A stretch of 64,000 bases of DNA from Clavibacter tessellarius (GCF_001618005.1 NZ_LQXA01000024.1:1-64000); one strand, 5' to 3'. Positions 49,752 through 58,868 are shown, numbered from the stretch's first letter. The notes: generated from the letters alone by a model not told the origin. Program-made: numbers and translations.

Positions 49752-50761
49752 CCGGCGAGCGGCGCCGAGCCCTCGCGGCCGCTGCGGTGCACGAAGGCGC
49801 GGCCGAACTCGGTCAGCACCTCCTCGGCCGTGTGCGTGGGCGTCCAGGCCAGCACCTCGCGAGCGCGCGCCGTCGACATGACGGGCACGTTCGCGGCGAT
49901 GTCGATCCATCCCGGATCCGTGCGCTGGACGCGCGCGCGCCAGCTCGCGGACACGAGCGCGCGGAGCGCCGGCAGCGGCACGACCACGACCCGGGCGTCG
50001 AGCAGGCGGCCGACGAGCGCGGGGTCGACGACCGGCTCGGCGGCGATGTTGAACGCGCCGGGCGCGCGCCGCTCGACGGCGCGCCAGAACGCGTCCGCGA
50101 CGTCCTCGTTGTGCACGACCTGCGACACCAGCTCGCGGGGGAGCGGCAGCACCGGGGTGCGGGTGGCGAGGCCCAGCCAGCGCGTGGGGATCCAGCGGCC
50201 GAGGAAGAGGCCCGCGATCTCCGCGGCGGCCTCGTCGTGCATCACGAGCCCGGGGCGCATGCGCGTCACCACGACGTCCGGGTGCTCCTGCTCGAACGCG
50301 TCCATCGCCCGCTCGTTCTCGGCCTTGTGCCGGGAGTAGTGCGACGTGTGGATCCCGCCGGTGGGCCACGACTCGTCGCGCGGCCGGTCCTTCGGCGCCG
50401 CGCTGTACGCGCCCACCGAGGAGGCGACGACCACCTGCGGCACGCGCGCCTGCGCGACCGCCTCCAGCACGTGGGCGGTGCCGATGACGTTGGTGCGGTG
50501 CATCACGCGCTCGCGGTGGTTCGGCTGCAGGGCCCAGCCCAGGTGGATCACGGCGTCGGCGCCGCGCATGGTGGCCGCGAGCCCGGACACGGCACCCGCC
50601 GCGCCGATGTCGGCGAGCCGCCAGGTGACGCCGGAGTACGGCTCGAGGGAGGCGTCGGGCATGCGCCGCGCGACGCCCACGATCTCGGCCCCCGCCGCGT
50701 GCAGGCGCCGGAGCACCCCGGTCCCCAGGTTCCCGGTCGCTCCGATGACGACGACGCGCAT
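49748..50761 (-). CDS. NAD-dependent epimerase/dehydratase (extended SDR)
   Basis: A 337-aa enzyme. MRVVVIGATGNLGTGVLRRL is the NAD(P) loop, VIHLGWALQP and VVASSVGAYSA the central strands, and HYSRHKAENERAMD the Tyr-x3-Lys-like catalytic segment (here YSRHK). A late HNEDVADAFW is typical of extended SDRs acting on nucleotide sugars or similar. The substrate is unknown. GGAGAGGAG precedes the ATG. It is coupled to the AlkD-like gene, with no obvious functional link. Confidence 0.82.
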   Translation of the reverse strand: MRVVVIGATGNLGTGVLRRLHAAGAEIVGVARRMPDASLEPYSGVTWRLADIGAAGAVSGLAATMRGADAVIHLGWALQPNHRERVMHRTNVIGTAHVLEAVAQARVPQVVVASSVGAYSAAPKDRPRDESWPTGGIHTSHYSRHKAENERAMDAFEQEHPDVVVTRMRPGLVMHDEAAAEIAGLFLGRWIPTRWLGLATRTPVLPLPRELVSQVVHNEDVADAFWRAVERRAPGAFNIAAEPVVDPALVGRLLDARVVVVPLPALRALVSASWRARVQRTDPGWIDIAANVPVMSTARAREVLAWTPTHTAEEVLTEFGRAFVHRSGREGSAPLAG

Positions 50762-50854
50762 GCTGCTCCTCTCCTGCGGACGGGACCCGGCGGGCCGGCT
50801 GGTCCGCGGGTCCCCTCCATCATGCTCGCCGGAGCGCCGCGTGGAGCCGGTGCG

Positions 50855-50871
50855 CGGCGGGTGCCCCGCCG
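50855..50871 (-). terminator. Short hairpin after the clpS-DUF2017 pair
   Basis: A 7-bp GC stem (CGGCGGG with CCCGCCG, three-base loop) lies 4 nt past the DUF2017 stop on the minus strand. A second stem (50782-50789 with 50807-50814) lies further on, before the epimerase gene. Confidence 0.4.
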
Positions 50872-50875
50872 ACGC

Positions 50876-51391
50876 TCAGCGGTCGACGGCCTCGATGAGC
50901 GAGCCCTGGGCGAAGGTCAGCCAGTCGTAGAGGCTCGCGCTCTCGCGGGGCGCGCGGTCGCGCCAGCCGTCGGCCTCGTCGATCCGCAGCGGCACCGAGA
51001 TCGCGAGCCGGAGGTCGTTGAGGGTGCGGAGCCAGGCCTGCGCGCCCGTCGGATCCAGCACCACGAGCAGCCCGCGCCGTCCCGCCCCGCGCGCGTCGGC
51101 CTCCGCGAGGGTGGCCTCGACCGTGGTCGCGTTCGCGGCCTTCGCCTCCGAGAGGTCGGACGCCGTGAAGCGCCGGAACTCCGCGGACGCCTCCGCGTCG
51201 TCCGGGTAGGCGTCGGGCAGCAGCCGCTCGGCCACGGGGGAGGGGGCGGCGCCGTCCGTGGCGCCGCCGGTCGCGGCGCCCTCGTCGAGGATCCCGCGGA
51301 GCTCGCCGAGGAGACCGCGCAGCATCTGGACCTCGTGCGGCTCGAGGTGCGCGGCGACGGTGCCGTCCGGCCGAGCCCGGAAGGCCCTCAC
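50876..51391 (-). CDS. DUF2017 family protein
   Basis: A 171-aa cytosolic helical protein of the DUF2017 family, which in actinobacteria is nearly always encoded right after clpS. Visible segments are VAAHLEPHEVQMLRGLLGELRGIL near the N-terminus and LNDLRLAISVPLRIDEADGW toward the C-terminus. The function is unknown; a role with ClpS/ClpCP proteolysis is inferred from this conserved pairing. The ATG overlaps the clpS stop (ATGA, 51388-51391). Confidence 0.82.
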   Translation of the reverse strand: MRAFRARPDGTVAAHLEPHEVQMLRGLLGELRGILDEGAATGGATDGAAPSPVAERLLPDAYPDDAEASAEFRRFTASDLSEAKAANATTVEATLAEADARGAGRRGLLVVLDPTGAQAWLRTLNDLRLAISVPLRIDEADGWRDRAPRESASLYDWLTFAQGSLIEAVDR

Positions 51392-51783
51392 GCGTCCACC
51401 CGCTCGAGCGTCGCCCAGAGGCCGTAGCCGTGCATGGCGAGGACGTGGCGCTCGATCTCCTCGCGGATCCCCGTGGCGACGACCGCCCGGCCGTCCTCGT
51501 GCACCCGGAGCATGAGCTCGTCGGCGCGCTCGCGCGTGAAGCCGAAGTAGCTGCGGAACACGTAGGAGACGTACGTCATGAGGTTCACGGGGTCGTTCCA
51601 GACCACGCAGCTCCAGACCGGCGGGGTGTCGGGGCGCTCCAGCAGGGACGTGTCGGAGCCGGGGCTCGCGCCGGGGCTCGCGCCGGTGCCCGTGCCGGGG
51701 TCGCCCGCGGGCGGATCCGCCGCGCGCCGGGCCAGGGGGAGGGGGCGGACGGCGGCGCGCGCGTCCGCGTGGATCGTGGTCAT
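51388..51783 (-). CDS. clpS: ATP-dependent Clp protease adaptor ClpS
   Basis: A 131-aa adaptor that delivers N-degron substrates to ClpA/ClpC. The ClpS core is in residues 50-131: SCVVWNDPVNLMTYVSYVFRSYFGFTRERADELMLRVHEDGRAVVATG, with the N-end-pocket residues NDP and MTYV present. The N-terminal 50 residues are Pro/Ala/Ser-rich and include a duplicated GASPGASPG, a flexible tail of unusual length. GAGGAG precedes the ATG at 51783. Confidence 0.9.
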   Translation of the reverse strand: MTTIHADARAAVRPLPLARRAADPPAGDPGTGTGASPGASPGSDTSLLERPDTPPVWSCVVWNDPVNLMTYVSYVFRSYFGFTRERADELMLRVHEDGRAVVATGIREEIERHVLAMHGYGLWATLERVDA

Positions 51784-51871
51784 GCCGCTCCTCGGGTGCC
51801 CACCCGGCCGATCTCCGGGGACTCCATCCTCTCGCGCCGGGACGGGCCGTCGCGACGCCCCCGTCCTGCGG

Positions 51872-52570
51872 TCACGCACCGGGCCGCACGAGCCCGCAGT
51901 CGTACGCGAGGATCACGGCCTGCACGCGGTCCCGCACCTCGAGCTTCGCGAGCACCCGGCCCACGTGCGTCTTCACCGTCGACTCCGACAGGAACAGGCG
52001 TCCTGCGATCTCCTGGTTGGTGAGCCCCTCGGCCAGCGCCGTGAGCACCTCCAGCTCGCGGGCGGTCAGGGGGCGCAGTCGCGGGTCGGCCGCGCCCTCG
52101 CCCGTCCCGGCCGCGCCGCCGGTCGCGGGCATCGCGGGGCCGAGCAGCTCGATCATGCGGCGCGTCACGCGCGGGGAGATGGCGGCGTCGCCGTCGGCGA
52201 CCGCGCGGATCGCCTCCATGAGGTGCTCGGGCCGCGTGTCCTTCACCAGGAACCCGCTCGCGCCGGCGCGGAGGCCCGCGAACGCGTACTCGTCGAGGTC
52301 GAACGTGGTGAGGACGATGACGCGCGTCGCCGGGTGGCGCGCGACGATCTCGGTGGTGGCCTCGATGCCGTCCATGCCGGGCATCCGCACGTCCATGAGC
52401 ACGATGTCGGGCGCGAGCTCGCCGGTCCGCGCGACGGCCGCGCGTCCGTCGGCGGCCTCGCCCACCACGTCGATGCCGGGCTCGGCGTCGAGCACCATCC
52501 GGAAGCCCATGCGCACGAGCGCCTGGTCGTCGACGATGAGCACGCGGACGGGGCGGGCGGGGTCGGTCAT
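51872..52570 (-). CDS. NarL/LuxR-family response regulator (second ABC module)
   Basis: A 232-aa regulator. The receiver domain has VDDQALVRMGF, phospho-acceptor Asp60 in DIVLMDVRMPG, LTTFD and the Lys in FLVKDT. The C-terminal LuxR helix-turn-helix reads LTARELEVLTALAEGLTNQEIAGRLFLSESTVKTHV. The linker is Gly/Ala-rich. Its ATG overlaps the kinase stop by 4 bp. It probably controls the ABC exporter operon upstream. Confidence 0.9.
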   Translation of the reverse strand: MTDPARPVRVLIVDDQALVRMGFRMVLDAEPGIDVVGEAADGRAAVARTGELAPDIVLMDVRMPGMDGIEATTEIVARHPATRVIVLTTFDLDEYAFAGLRAGASGFLVKDTRPEHLMEAIRAVADGDAAISPRVTRRMIELLGPAMPATGGAAGTGEGAADPRLRPLTARELEVLTALAEGLTNQEIAGRLFLSESTVKTHVGRVLAKLEVRDRVQAVILAYDCGLVRPGA

Positions 52571-53793
52571 CGGTCCTCCTGGATCCGCGGGGGGAGCGGG
52601 GCACGGCTGTCGCCGTCCCCGGGTCGTACGTCGTGGCGGCCGCTCGGCAGGGTGGCGTGGACGCGCCACCCGCCGCCCTCGCGGCGACCGGCCGACGCGG
52701 TCCCGCCGTACACGGCCATCCGCTCGGACACGCCGAGGAGCCCGCGTCCGCTGCCGGGGACGGGCGGCACGACGGGTCCGGTGGCGTCGTCGTCCGTGAC
52801 CTCGACGGTGATCGCGTCGGGTCGGTGGTCCACGCGCACGTCGACGCGGCCGGCGTTCGGCGCGTACCGCAGCACGTTGGTCAGCGACTCCTGCACGACG
52901 CGGAAGACCGCCAGCTGGCGGCCCGGGTCGTCGGGCGGAGCACCCGTCGTGGTGAAGCGCACGGGCAGGCCGGTGGAGCGGAACGAGTCGACGAGCGCGG
53001 CCAGCTCGCCGTGCCCCGGCTGGGGTGCGCGGAGGGGCGGCGCGTCCGCGTCGGCGTCCTCGGCGAGGACGCCGAGCATCCGCCGCATCTCGGACAGCGA
53101 GGTGCGCCCGGTCTCGGCGACCTCGCGCATGGCCTCGCGGGCGAGCTCGGGCCGGGCGACCGCGCTCGCGCCAGCGCCGTCGGCGAGGGTCACCATGACG
53201 GTGATGCCGTGCGCGACGATGTCGTGGATCTCCCGCGCGATCCGGGTCCGCTCCGCGGCGGTCGCGAGGAGCGCCTGCTGGTCGCGCTCGCGGGCGAGCT
53301 GCACCGCGAGGTCGCGCAGGGCGTCGACGTAGCGCTTGCGGCCGCCCACGTTGGTGCCGATGAGGGTCGCGATGAGCATCGGGATGAGGTTCACGACGAG
53401 CAGCGTCGCCGCCGAGGGGTCGAGCGGCCCGGTTCCCGCGGTGGCCGGCACCACGATCGCCGCGAGGAGCCCCGCGCCGCCGAGTCCGAGCCACGCCCGC
53501 CGGGTCGATCCGTGGACGGCCACCGCGTACAGCGCCACCGCGATGGGGAACCCGTCGAACGAGTCGGTGACGAAGGCCGTGGCGGCCGCCGCCGCTCCGG
53601 CGATCGCGAGCACGGTCACGGGTCGGACGCGCCGCGCCATCAGCGCGACCCCGGTGACGAGCGCCAGCACCACGACCACCACGCCGCCGGCCGGCACGGC
53701 CGAGCGGCTGCCGGCGACGACGCCCGAGGCGATCGACGCCCAGGTCACGACGAGGGCGAGCGCCCCGTCCACGATCCGCGGATGACGTGCCAT
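52567..53793 (-). CDS. NarL-type sensor histidine kinase (second ABC module)
   Basis: A 408-aa membrane kinase with about six hydrophobic segments (10-150), phospho-acceptor His190 in RTRIAREIHDIVAHGITVMV, FRVVQESLTNVLRYAP (N box) and GRGLLGVSERMAVYGG (G box). The D-box is eroded to DDDATGP rather than DDGxG, so nucleotide binding may differ from the norm. The ATG at 53793 is chosen because a 19-bp-arm hairpin lies upstream of it and no other standard start occurs before the permease gene. It shares direction and module with the ABC genes. Confidence 0.85.
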   Translation of the reverse strand: MARHPRIVDGALALVVTWASIASGVVAGSRSAVPAGGVVVVVLALVTGVALMARRVRPVTVLAIAGAAAAATAFVTDSFDGFPIAVALYAVAVHGSTRRAWLGLGGAGLLAAIVVPATAGTGPLDPSAATLLVVNLIPMLIATLIGTNVGGRKRYVDALRDLAVQLARERDQQALLATAAERTRIAREIHDIVAHGITVMVTLADGAGASAVARPELAREAMREVAETGRTSLSEMRRMLGVLAEDADADAPPLRAPQPGHGELAALVDSFRSTGLPVRFTTTGAPPDDPGRQLAVFRVVQESLTNVLRYAPNAGRVDVRVDHRPDAITVEVTDDDATGPVVPPVPGSGRGLLGVSERMAVYGGTASAGRREGGGWRVHATLPSGRHDVRPGDGDSRAPLPPRIQEDR

Positions 53794-53831
53794 CCAGCCG
53801 CGGACGGCTCCAGGCGGGGTGGGCAGGCGGA

Positions 53832-53870
53832 CGCCGTCGGGCGCGGCGACGGTCGCCGCGCCCGACGGCG
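53832..53870 (-). terminator. Very stable hairpin between ABC permease and kinase genes
   Basis: A perfect inverted repeat with 19-nt arms (53832-53850, 53852-53870) and a single-base centre begins 19 nt past the permease stop. It probably terminates most exporter transcription, so the kinase and regulator may need a separate promoter or read-through. Confidence 0.7.
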
Positions 53871-53888
53871 CCCTCCGGTCCGCGTCGA

Positions 53889-54728
53889 TCAGGCGTCCCG
53901 CTTGCGGGCGAGGATCAGCGCGGGCACGAGGATCACGGCGACCCAGCCGACCATCACGAGCAGCGCCTGCCAGAACTCGAGCTCGTCGGGCGAACCGGAC
54001 GGCAAGGAGTACAGCCGCATCCCGGCGTTGAAGGGCAGGTACTCGAGGAGGTCCGAGACCCACGGCAGCACCGCGCCCAGGATGCTCGCGATCAGCGGCA
54101 GGACGAGGACGAGGCCCATCAGGGCGCCGATCCCCGCGGCGCCGTTGCGGAGCAGCATCCCGAAGGCGAACCCCATCAGGCCGATGAGCACGATGAAGAG
54201 GGTTGCGCCGAGCATCGCGGTGAACGCCTCCCCGGTGGCGATGTCGATCTTCGCGCCCACGTCGATGAAGAACGCCTGGCCCACGAGCACGGCGGCGACG
54301 ACGGCCACGGCCGACACGATGAACGTGACGACCGTGAACACGATCCCCTTCGCCACGAGCGCGCCGAGGCGCCGGGGTGCGGCGCTGAACGTCGAGCGGA
54401 TCATGCCGGTGGAGTATTCGCCGCTGATCGTGAGGACACCGAGCACGCCCGCGACGAGCATGCCGAAGATCGAGAAGGTGAGGGTGAAGCGGAGCAGCAG
54501 CGGGGTGGCGGGTTCTCGGCCCAGCGCGAGCTGTTCGCCCATCTGCCCGGCGATGGGGGGCGCGAACATCGCGGAGAAGCCGACGAAGACCAGCAGGATC
54601 AGCGCGAAGCACCAGACGGTGGAGCGCAGCGTGCGCAGCTTGATCCACTCGGAGCGCATGAGGCGGGGGAGGGTGGGACGGCCCGACGTCACCGGTGCGG
54701 GCGCGGAGGCGGTGCGGGTGGCGGTCAT
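53889..54728 (-). CDS. ABC transporter permease (ABC-2 type)
   Basis: A 279-aa membrane protein with six hydrophobic segments. RSEWIKLRTLRSTVWCFALILL is the conserved amphipathic and first-segment region of bacteriocin/antibiotic-type ABC-2 permeases, and ISGEYSTGMIRSTFSAAPRR is the characteristic coupling loop. It partners the upstream ATPase (ATGA overlap 54725-54728). Such exporters often give resistance to peptides or drugs. Confidence 0.88.
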   Translation of the reverse strand: MTATRTASAPAPVTSGRPTLPRLMRSEWIKLRTLRSTVWCFALILLVFVGFSAMFAPPIAGQMGEQLALGREPATPLLLRFTLTFSIFGMLVAGVLGVLTISGEYSTGMIRSTFSAAPRRLGALVAKGIVFTVVTFIVSAVAVVAAVLVGQAFFIDVGAKIDIATGEAFTAMLGATLFIVLIGLMGFAFGMLLRNGAAGIGALMGLVLVLPLIASILGAVLPWVSDLLEYLPFNAGMRLYSLPSGSPDELEFWQALLVMVGWVAVILVPALILARKRDA

Positions 54729-55660
54729 CGTGCGATCTCCTGCTCGGTCGTGCCGACTGCGGCGCTGTGGTACTCGACGTCGCCCTGCGTGAGCGACAGG
54801 TAGGCGTCCTCGAGGGACGCGGTGATGGGCGTGAGCTCGTGCAGCACGACGCCCGCGGACATCGCCGCGTCTCCGACCTGCGCGGCGTCGAGGCCGGTGA
54901 TCTCGATGACGTCGCGCTCGACGCTCGTCACCACGACGTCCGGGCGGGCCACGGCCTGGCCGAGCCGGTCGGCGTGCGGGGAACGGACGCGGACGAGTCC
55001 ACTCGTGGCCCCCGCGACGACCGCGGCGACGGGCGCGTCCGCGAGCACGCGCCCGCGGCCGAGCACGATCAGGTGGTCAGCGGTCTGCGCCATCTCGCTC
55101 ATGAGGTGGGAGGAGAGGAGCACGGTGCGGCCCTGGCCGGCGAGGTAGCGCGTGATGTTGCGCACCCACAGCACGCCCTCGGGGTCGAGGCCGTTGACGG
55201 GCTCGTCGAGGATCAGCGTGCGCGGGTCGCCGAGGAGCGCCACGGCGATGCCGAGCCGCTGGCCCATGCCGAGGGAGAAGCCGCCGACGCGCTTCTTGGC
55301 GACGGGCTGCAGGCCCGTCATCTCGATGACCTCGTCGACGCGGGCGCGCGGGATGCCGTGGGTGGCGGCCATGGCGAGCAGGTGGTTGTAGGCGCTGCGG
55401 CCGGTGTGCACGGCCTTCGCGTCGAGGAGCGCGCCGACCTCGTGGAGCGGGGCCTGGAGGTCCCGGTAGCGTCGGCCGTTGACCGTCACCGAGCCGGACG
55501 TGGGGCTGTCGAGCCCGACGATCATGCGCATCGTGGTGGACTTGCCGGCGCCGTTCGGACCGAGGAATCCGGTCACCATGCCCGGCTGGACGGTGAAGCT
55601 CACGCCGTCCACGGCGGTCTTCGCGCCGTAGCGCTTGGTCAGGTTCTCAGCGACGATCAT
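54725..55660 (-). CDS. ABC transporter ATP-binding protein (bacitracin/lantibiotic-type)
   Basis: A 311-aa ATPase. Walker A GPNGAGKST, signature FSLGMGQRLGIAVALLGDP (variant of LSGGQ), Walker B LILDEPVNGLDPEG and the His in LSSHLMSEM are visible. The C-terminal extension matches BcrA/lantibiotic-immunity exporters. GAGGAGG precedes the ATG. It is the first gene of a four-gene set (ATPase, permease, kinase, regulator). Confidence 0.9.
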   Translation of the reverse strand: MIVAENLTKRYGAKTAVDGVSFTVQPGMVTGFLGPNGAGKSTTMRMIVGLDSPTSGSVTVNGRRYRDLQAPLHEVGALLDAKAVHTGRSAYNHLLAMAATHGIPRARVDEVIEMTGLQPVAKKRVGGFSLGMGQRLGIAVALLGDPRTLILDEPVNGLDPEGVLWVRNITRYLAGQGRTVLLSSHLMSEMAQTADHLIVLGRGRVLADAPVAAVVAGATSGLVRVRSPHADRLGQAVARPDVVVTSVERDVIEITGLDAAQVGDAAMSAGVVLHELTPITASLEDAYLSLTQGDVEYHSAAVGTTEQEIAR

Positions 55661-55789
55661 GCGCGCTGCCTCCTCAGGATGGGGTCGCGGGCCCAGCGCC
55701 CGCGGATCCCACGTTAGGGCCGGCCCCTCCGGCGGCGCGTCCCCCCTCCGGCCCCCGCGCTCCGGCCCCCGTGGTACCCGGGTGCCGCG

Positions 55790-56995
55790 TCAGCGGGCGC
55801 GGTCCGCCAGCCCGGCGAGCCGCCGCACCGCCTCCTCGAGCACCTCGGTGCGCTTGCAGAAGGCGAACCGGACGAGCGACGCGTGCTCGGTCGCGAGCGG
55901 CTCCCGGCAGAAGGCGGAGAGCGGCACCGCGACCACGCCCGCGAGCTCCGGCAGCCGCAGGCACAGCTCGCGGGCGTCCGGGAAACCGAGCGGCGCCGCG
56001 TCCGCGACGATGAAGTAGCCCGCGGCGGGCAGCGTGATCCGGAAGCCCGCGGCCGTGAGGCCGGCGGCGAGGATGTCGCGCTTGGCCCGCAGGTCGTCGG
56101 CGATCCCCGCGAAGACCTCGTCCGGCAGGGCCAGGCCGACGGCGATGGCCGGCTGGAACGGCGCGCCGTTGACGAAGGTGAGGAACTGCTTCACCGCGAG
56201 GATCGCCGACACGAGCGGCGCGGGCGCGGTCAGCCAGCCTACCTTCCAGCCCGTCGTGCGGAACGTCTTGCCGCCGGAGGAGATGCTGACGGTCCGCTCC
56301 CGGGCGCCCGGCAGGACGGACATGGGCTCGTGCGATCCGTCGAACACCAGGTGCTCGTACACCTCGTCGGTCACGATCACCGCGTCGTGGGCGATGGCGA
56401 GCTCGACCACGAGCTCCCGCACCTCCCGCCGGAGCACCGTCCCGGTGGGGTTGTGCGGGTCGTTGAGGAGGATCACGCGCGTGCGGTCCGTGACCGCGCG
56501 ACGCAGGTCGTCGAGGTCGGGCTGGAAGCGGGGCCCGCGGAGGGGCACGGTGCGGTGCACGCCCCGCGCGAGGGAGATGAGCGCCCCGTACGCGTCGTAG
56601 AACGGCTCGAGCGTCACGACCTCGTCGCCTTCCTCCACGAGCGCGAGGAGCGTCGCCGCGATCGCCTCCGTCGCGCCGGCCGTGACGAGCACCTCCGTGG
56701 CCGGGTCGACGTCGATGCCGTGGAACCGCGCCCGGTGGGCGGCGATCGCGGCCCGGAGCTCGGGTGTCCCGCGTCCCGGCGGGTACTGGTTCGCCCCGGC
56801 GGCGATGGCCTCGCGGGCCGCCTCGAGCACCTCGGCGGGGCCGTCCTCGTCGGGGAAGCCCTGCCCGAGGTTGATCGCCCCGGTCGCCGCCGCGAGCGCG
56901 CTCATCTCGGCGAACACGGTCGTGCCGGGCGTCCCGTCGTCGGCCAGGAGCATGGCCCCGCGGGCTGCGCGCGTCCACGCGCCGGAGATCGTCAT
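55790..56995 (-). CDS. Pyridoxal-phosphate aminotransferase, class I/II
   Basis: A 401-aa aminotransferase. INLGQGFPDEDGP, NQYPPGRGTPELRAAIA and LNDPHNPTGTV are fold type I landmarks; DEVYEHLVFDG carries the ring Asp/Tyr, and SISSGGKTFRTTGWKVGW the PLP-binding Lys (GGKTF). The pattern resembles actinobacterial YbdL/kynurenine-aminotransferase-like or N-succinyldiaminopimelate aminotransferases. The substrate is not decided. ATG 56995 is preferred; ATGs at 57004 and 57007 are alternatives with no ribosome site. It is divergent from the HtrA gene. Confidence 0.85.
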   Translation of the reverse strand: MTISGAWTRAARGAMLLADDGTPGTTVFAEMSALAAATGAINLGQGFPDEDGPAEVLEAAREAIAAGANQYPPGRGTPELRAAIAAHRARFHGIDVDPATEVLVTAGATEAIAATLLALVEEGDEVVTLEPFYDAYGALISLARGVHRTVPLRGPRFQPDLDDLRRAVTDRTRVILLNDPHNPTGTVLRREVRELVVELAIAHDAVIVTDEVYEHLVFDGSHEPMSVLPGARERTVSISSGGKTFRTTGWKVGWLTAPAPLVSAILAVKQFLTFVNGAPFQPAIAVGLALPDEVFAGIADDLRAKRDILAAGLTAAGFRITLPAAGYFIVADAAPLGFPDARELCLRLPELAGVVAVPLSAFCREPLATEHASLVRFAFCKRTEVLEEAVRRLAGLADRAR

Positions 56996-57196
56996 GGCCC
57001 CCATCATGGCGGGGGCGCCGCACGCGCGGCCGACCGCCGCGTACGCTCGGGACATCACGGCGGGGGAGCCGGGAGCACGTCGCCATCCGACGCCCGCCCG
57101 GTGCGGGCGCCGCCTGCGGCGACGCCTGTCAGCACGGCCATAGACAACGCCCAGACTCCACCGTGATGCTGGCACCACCTGAGAGGAGCACCACTG

Positions 57197-58783
57197 ATGA
57201 CTGACAGTCCCCACGGAGCCGGCGACGACGAGGCCGCGCGCGCACGCGCCACGGGTCCCGACGGCTCCCCGGCGGGCCCGGCATCCTCCGGTCAGGGAGG
57301 CGACGGCGACGCGGCGGGCACGGCATCCTCCGGTCCGGCGCGCGAGGGCGATCCCTCCTGGCCCGCCCCCGACGGTCCCGCGGCGGCCGCCCATCCCGCT
57401 CCCACGAGCCCCGCGACCGCACCCGTCACCCCGTCGGCGGACCAGCGCGACACGCTCGCCTACGGCACGGCTGCCGCCGTCCCGCCGGCCGGGTCCCCGC
57501 AGGACCCCTCCGCATCCGCTTCGGGCGCGGCCGCCGCACCGCCGCGGCGCAAGGCGAGCAAGGCCCTCCCGCTGGTCGCGATGCTCGCCGTGGGCGCCCT
57601 CATCGGCGGAGCCGCGGGCGGCCTCACGACCTGGGCCGTGGCGCACGACGACGACGCCTCCGACGCGGTGAGCCAGTCACCGGCCAACATCACGGTCAAC
57701 GACCCCGAGGACGCCACGCCGATCACCGCCGTGGCGGCCAAGGCCTCGGGATCGGTCGTCACCATCTCCGTCGCGGGCGCCACGGGCGCCGGCACCGGAT
57801 CGGGCGTGATCCTCTCCGCCGACGGCTACGTCCTCACCAACACGCACGTGGTCACCCTCGACGGTGAGATCGGCGACGGATCCATCCAGGTCAAGACCGC
57901 GGACGGCGCGCTCTACACGGCCAAGCTCATCGGCACCGACCCGGTGGTCGACCTCGCCGTCATCAAGCTCGACAGCGCGAGCGGGCTGACGCCCATCGAG
58001 TTCGCCGACTCGTCGAAGCTCAACGTCGGCGACACGGCGATCGCGATCGGCTCGCCCCTCGGCCTCTCCGGCACGGTCACCGACGGCATCGTGAGCGCCC
58101 TGGACCGCAGCATCCAGGTCGCCTCCTCGGCGGCCCCGCAGACGCCGGGCGACGGCAGCCAGAGCGACGAGACCCCGTTCAACTTCTGGCCGTTCGGCAA
58201 CGAGGGCAAGGGCGGCTCCGGCGGACAGGGCGGCTCCGGCCAGGGCGGCTCCGGGGGCCAGGGGCAGCCCGCGGCGAACATCAGCCTCGCGGTGATCCAG
58301 ACCGACGCGGCCATCAACCCCGGCAACTCCGGCGGGGCTCTGCTGGACGGCGACGGCAAGCTCATCGGCGTCAACGTGGCCATCGCGAACGCGAGCGGGA
58401 CGAGCGGCACCTCCGGGAACATCGGCGTCGGCTTCGCGATCCCGTCCAACCTCGCCAAGCGCGTGGGCCAGGAGATCATGCAGGGCGGCTCCGCCTCGCA
58501 CGGACTGCTCGGCGCCAGCGTCCGCGACGTCGCCAAGGGCGACTCGTCCACGCCGGTGGGCGGCGCGTTCATCGCGGAGCCGCAGAGCGGCGGGGCGGCG
58601 GCGGACGCCGGCCTGCGCTCGGGCGACATCGTCACGGCCTTCGAGGGCCGGCCCATCAGCAAGGCCAGCGACCTCACGGCGCAGGTCCGCGCGATGCCCG
58701 GCGGCAGCGACGTGAAGCTGACGGTCATCCGCGGCGGGCAGAAGCAGCAGGTCGACGTGAAGCTCGGCACGCTGCAGCAGTAG
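57197..58783 (+). CDS. HtrA-like S1C serine protease with PDZ domain
   Basis: A 528-aa membrane-anchored protease. Residues 1-118 are disordered, Pro/Ala/Ser/Gly-rich and cytoplasmic. A transmembrane segment (about 122-148) precedes the trypsin-like domain with the complete triad: His217 (LTNTHVVT), Asp252 (VVDLAVIKLD) and Ser378 (NPGNSGGALLDG). A Gly/Ser/Gln linker (about 335-358) is inserted within the protease domain, and a PDZ domain ends the protein (LLGASVRDVAKGD, VTAFEGRPISKASDL). It degrades or refolds damaged extracytoplasmic proteins. GAGAGGAG precedes the ATG. Confidence 0.92.
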   Translation: MTDSPHGAGDDEAARARATGPDGSPAGPASSGQGGDGDAAGTASSGPAREGDPSWPAPDGPAAAAHPAPTSPATAPVTPSADQRDTLAYGTAAAVPPAGSPQDPSASASGAAAAPPRRKASKALPLVAMLAVGALIGGAAGGLTTWAVAHDDDASDAVSQSPANITVNDPEDATPITAVAAKASGSVVTISVAGATGAGTGSGVILSADGYVLTNTHVVTLDGEIGDGSIQVKTADGALYTAKLIGTDPVVDLAVIKLDSASGLTPIEFADSSKLNVGDTAIAIGSPLGLSGTVTDGIVSALDRSIQVASSAAPQTPGDGSQSDETPFNFWPFGNEGKGGSGGQGGSGQGGSGGQGQPAANISLAVIQTDAAINPGNSGGALLDGDGKLIGVNVAIANASGTSGTSGNIGVGFAIPSNLAKRVGQEIMQGGSASHGLLGASVRDVAKGDSSTPVGGAFIAEPQSGGAAADAGLRSGDIVTAFEGRPISKASDLTAQVRAMPGGSDVKLTVIRGGQKQQVDVKLGTLQQ

Positions 58784-58794
58784 CGGTCACGACG

Positions 58795-58828
58795 GAGGGG
58801 CGGGTCGGCGAGAGCCGGCCCGCCCCTC
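58795..58828 (+). terminator. Terminator of the HtrA-like gene
   Basis: A 15-bp stem with one G-T pair (58795-58809 with 58814-58828) and loop GAGA lies 11 nt past the stop. Confidence 0.65.
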
Positions 58829-58859
58829 TCGCACGCCGGGGTCGGGTTATCCGGCAGGC

Positions 58860-58868
58860 TGGTAAACT
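58860..58868 (+). promoter_or_regulatory. Extended -10 promoter of the glycopolymer cluster
   Basis: TGGTAAACT is an extended -10 element (TGn-TAnnnT), 57 bp before the first ATG. No convincing -35 is present, which an extended -10 can tolerate. Confidence 0.5.
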
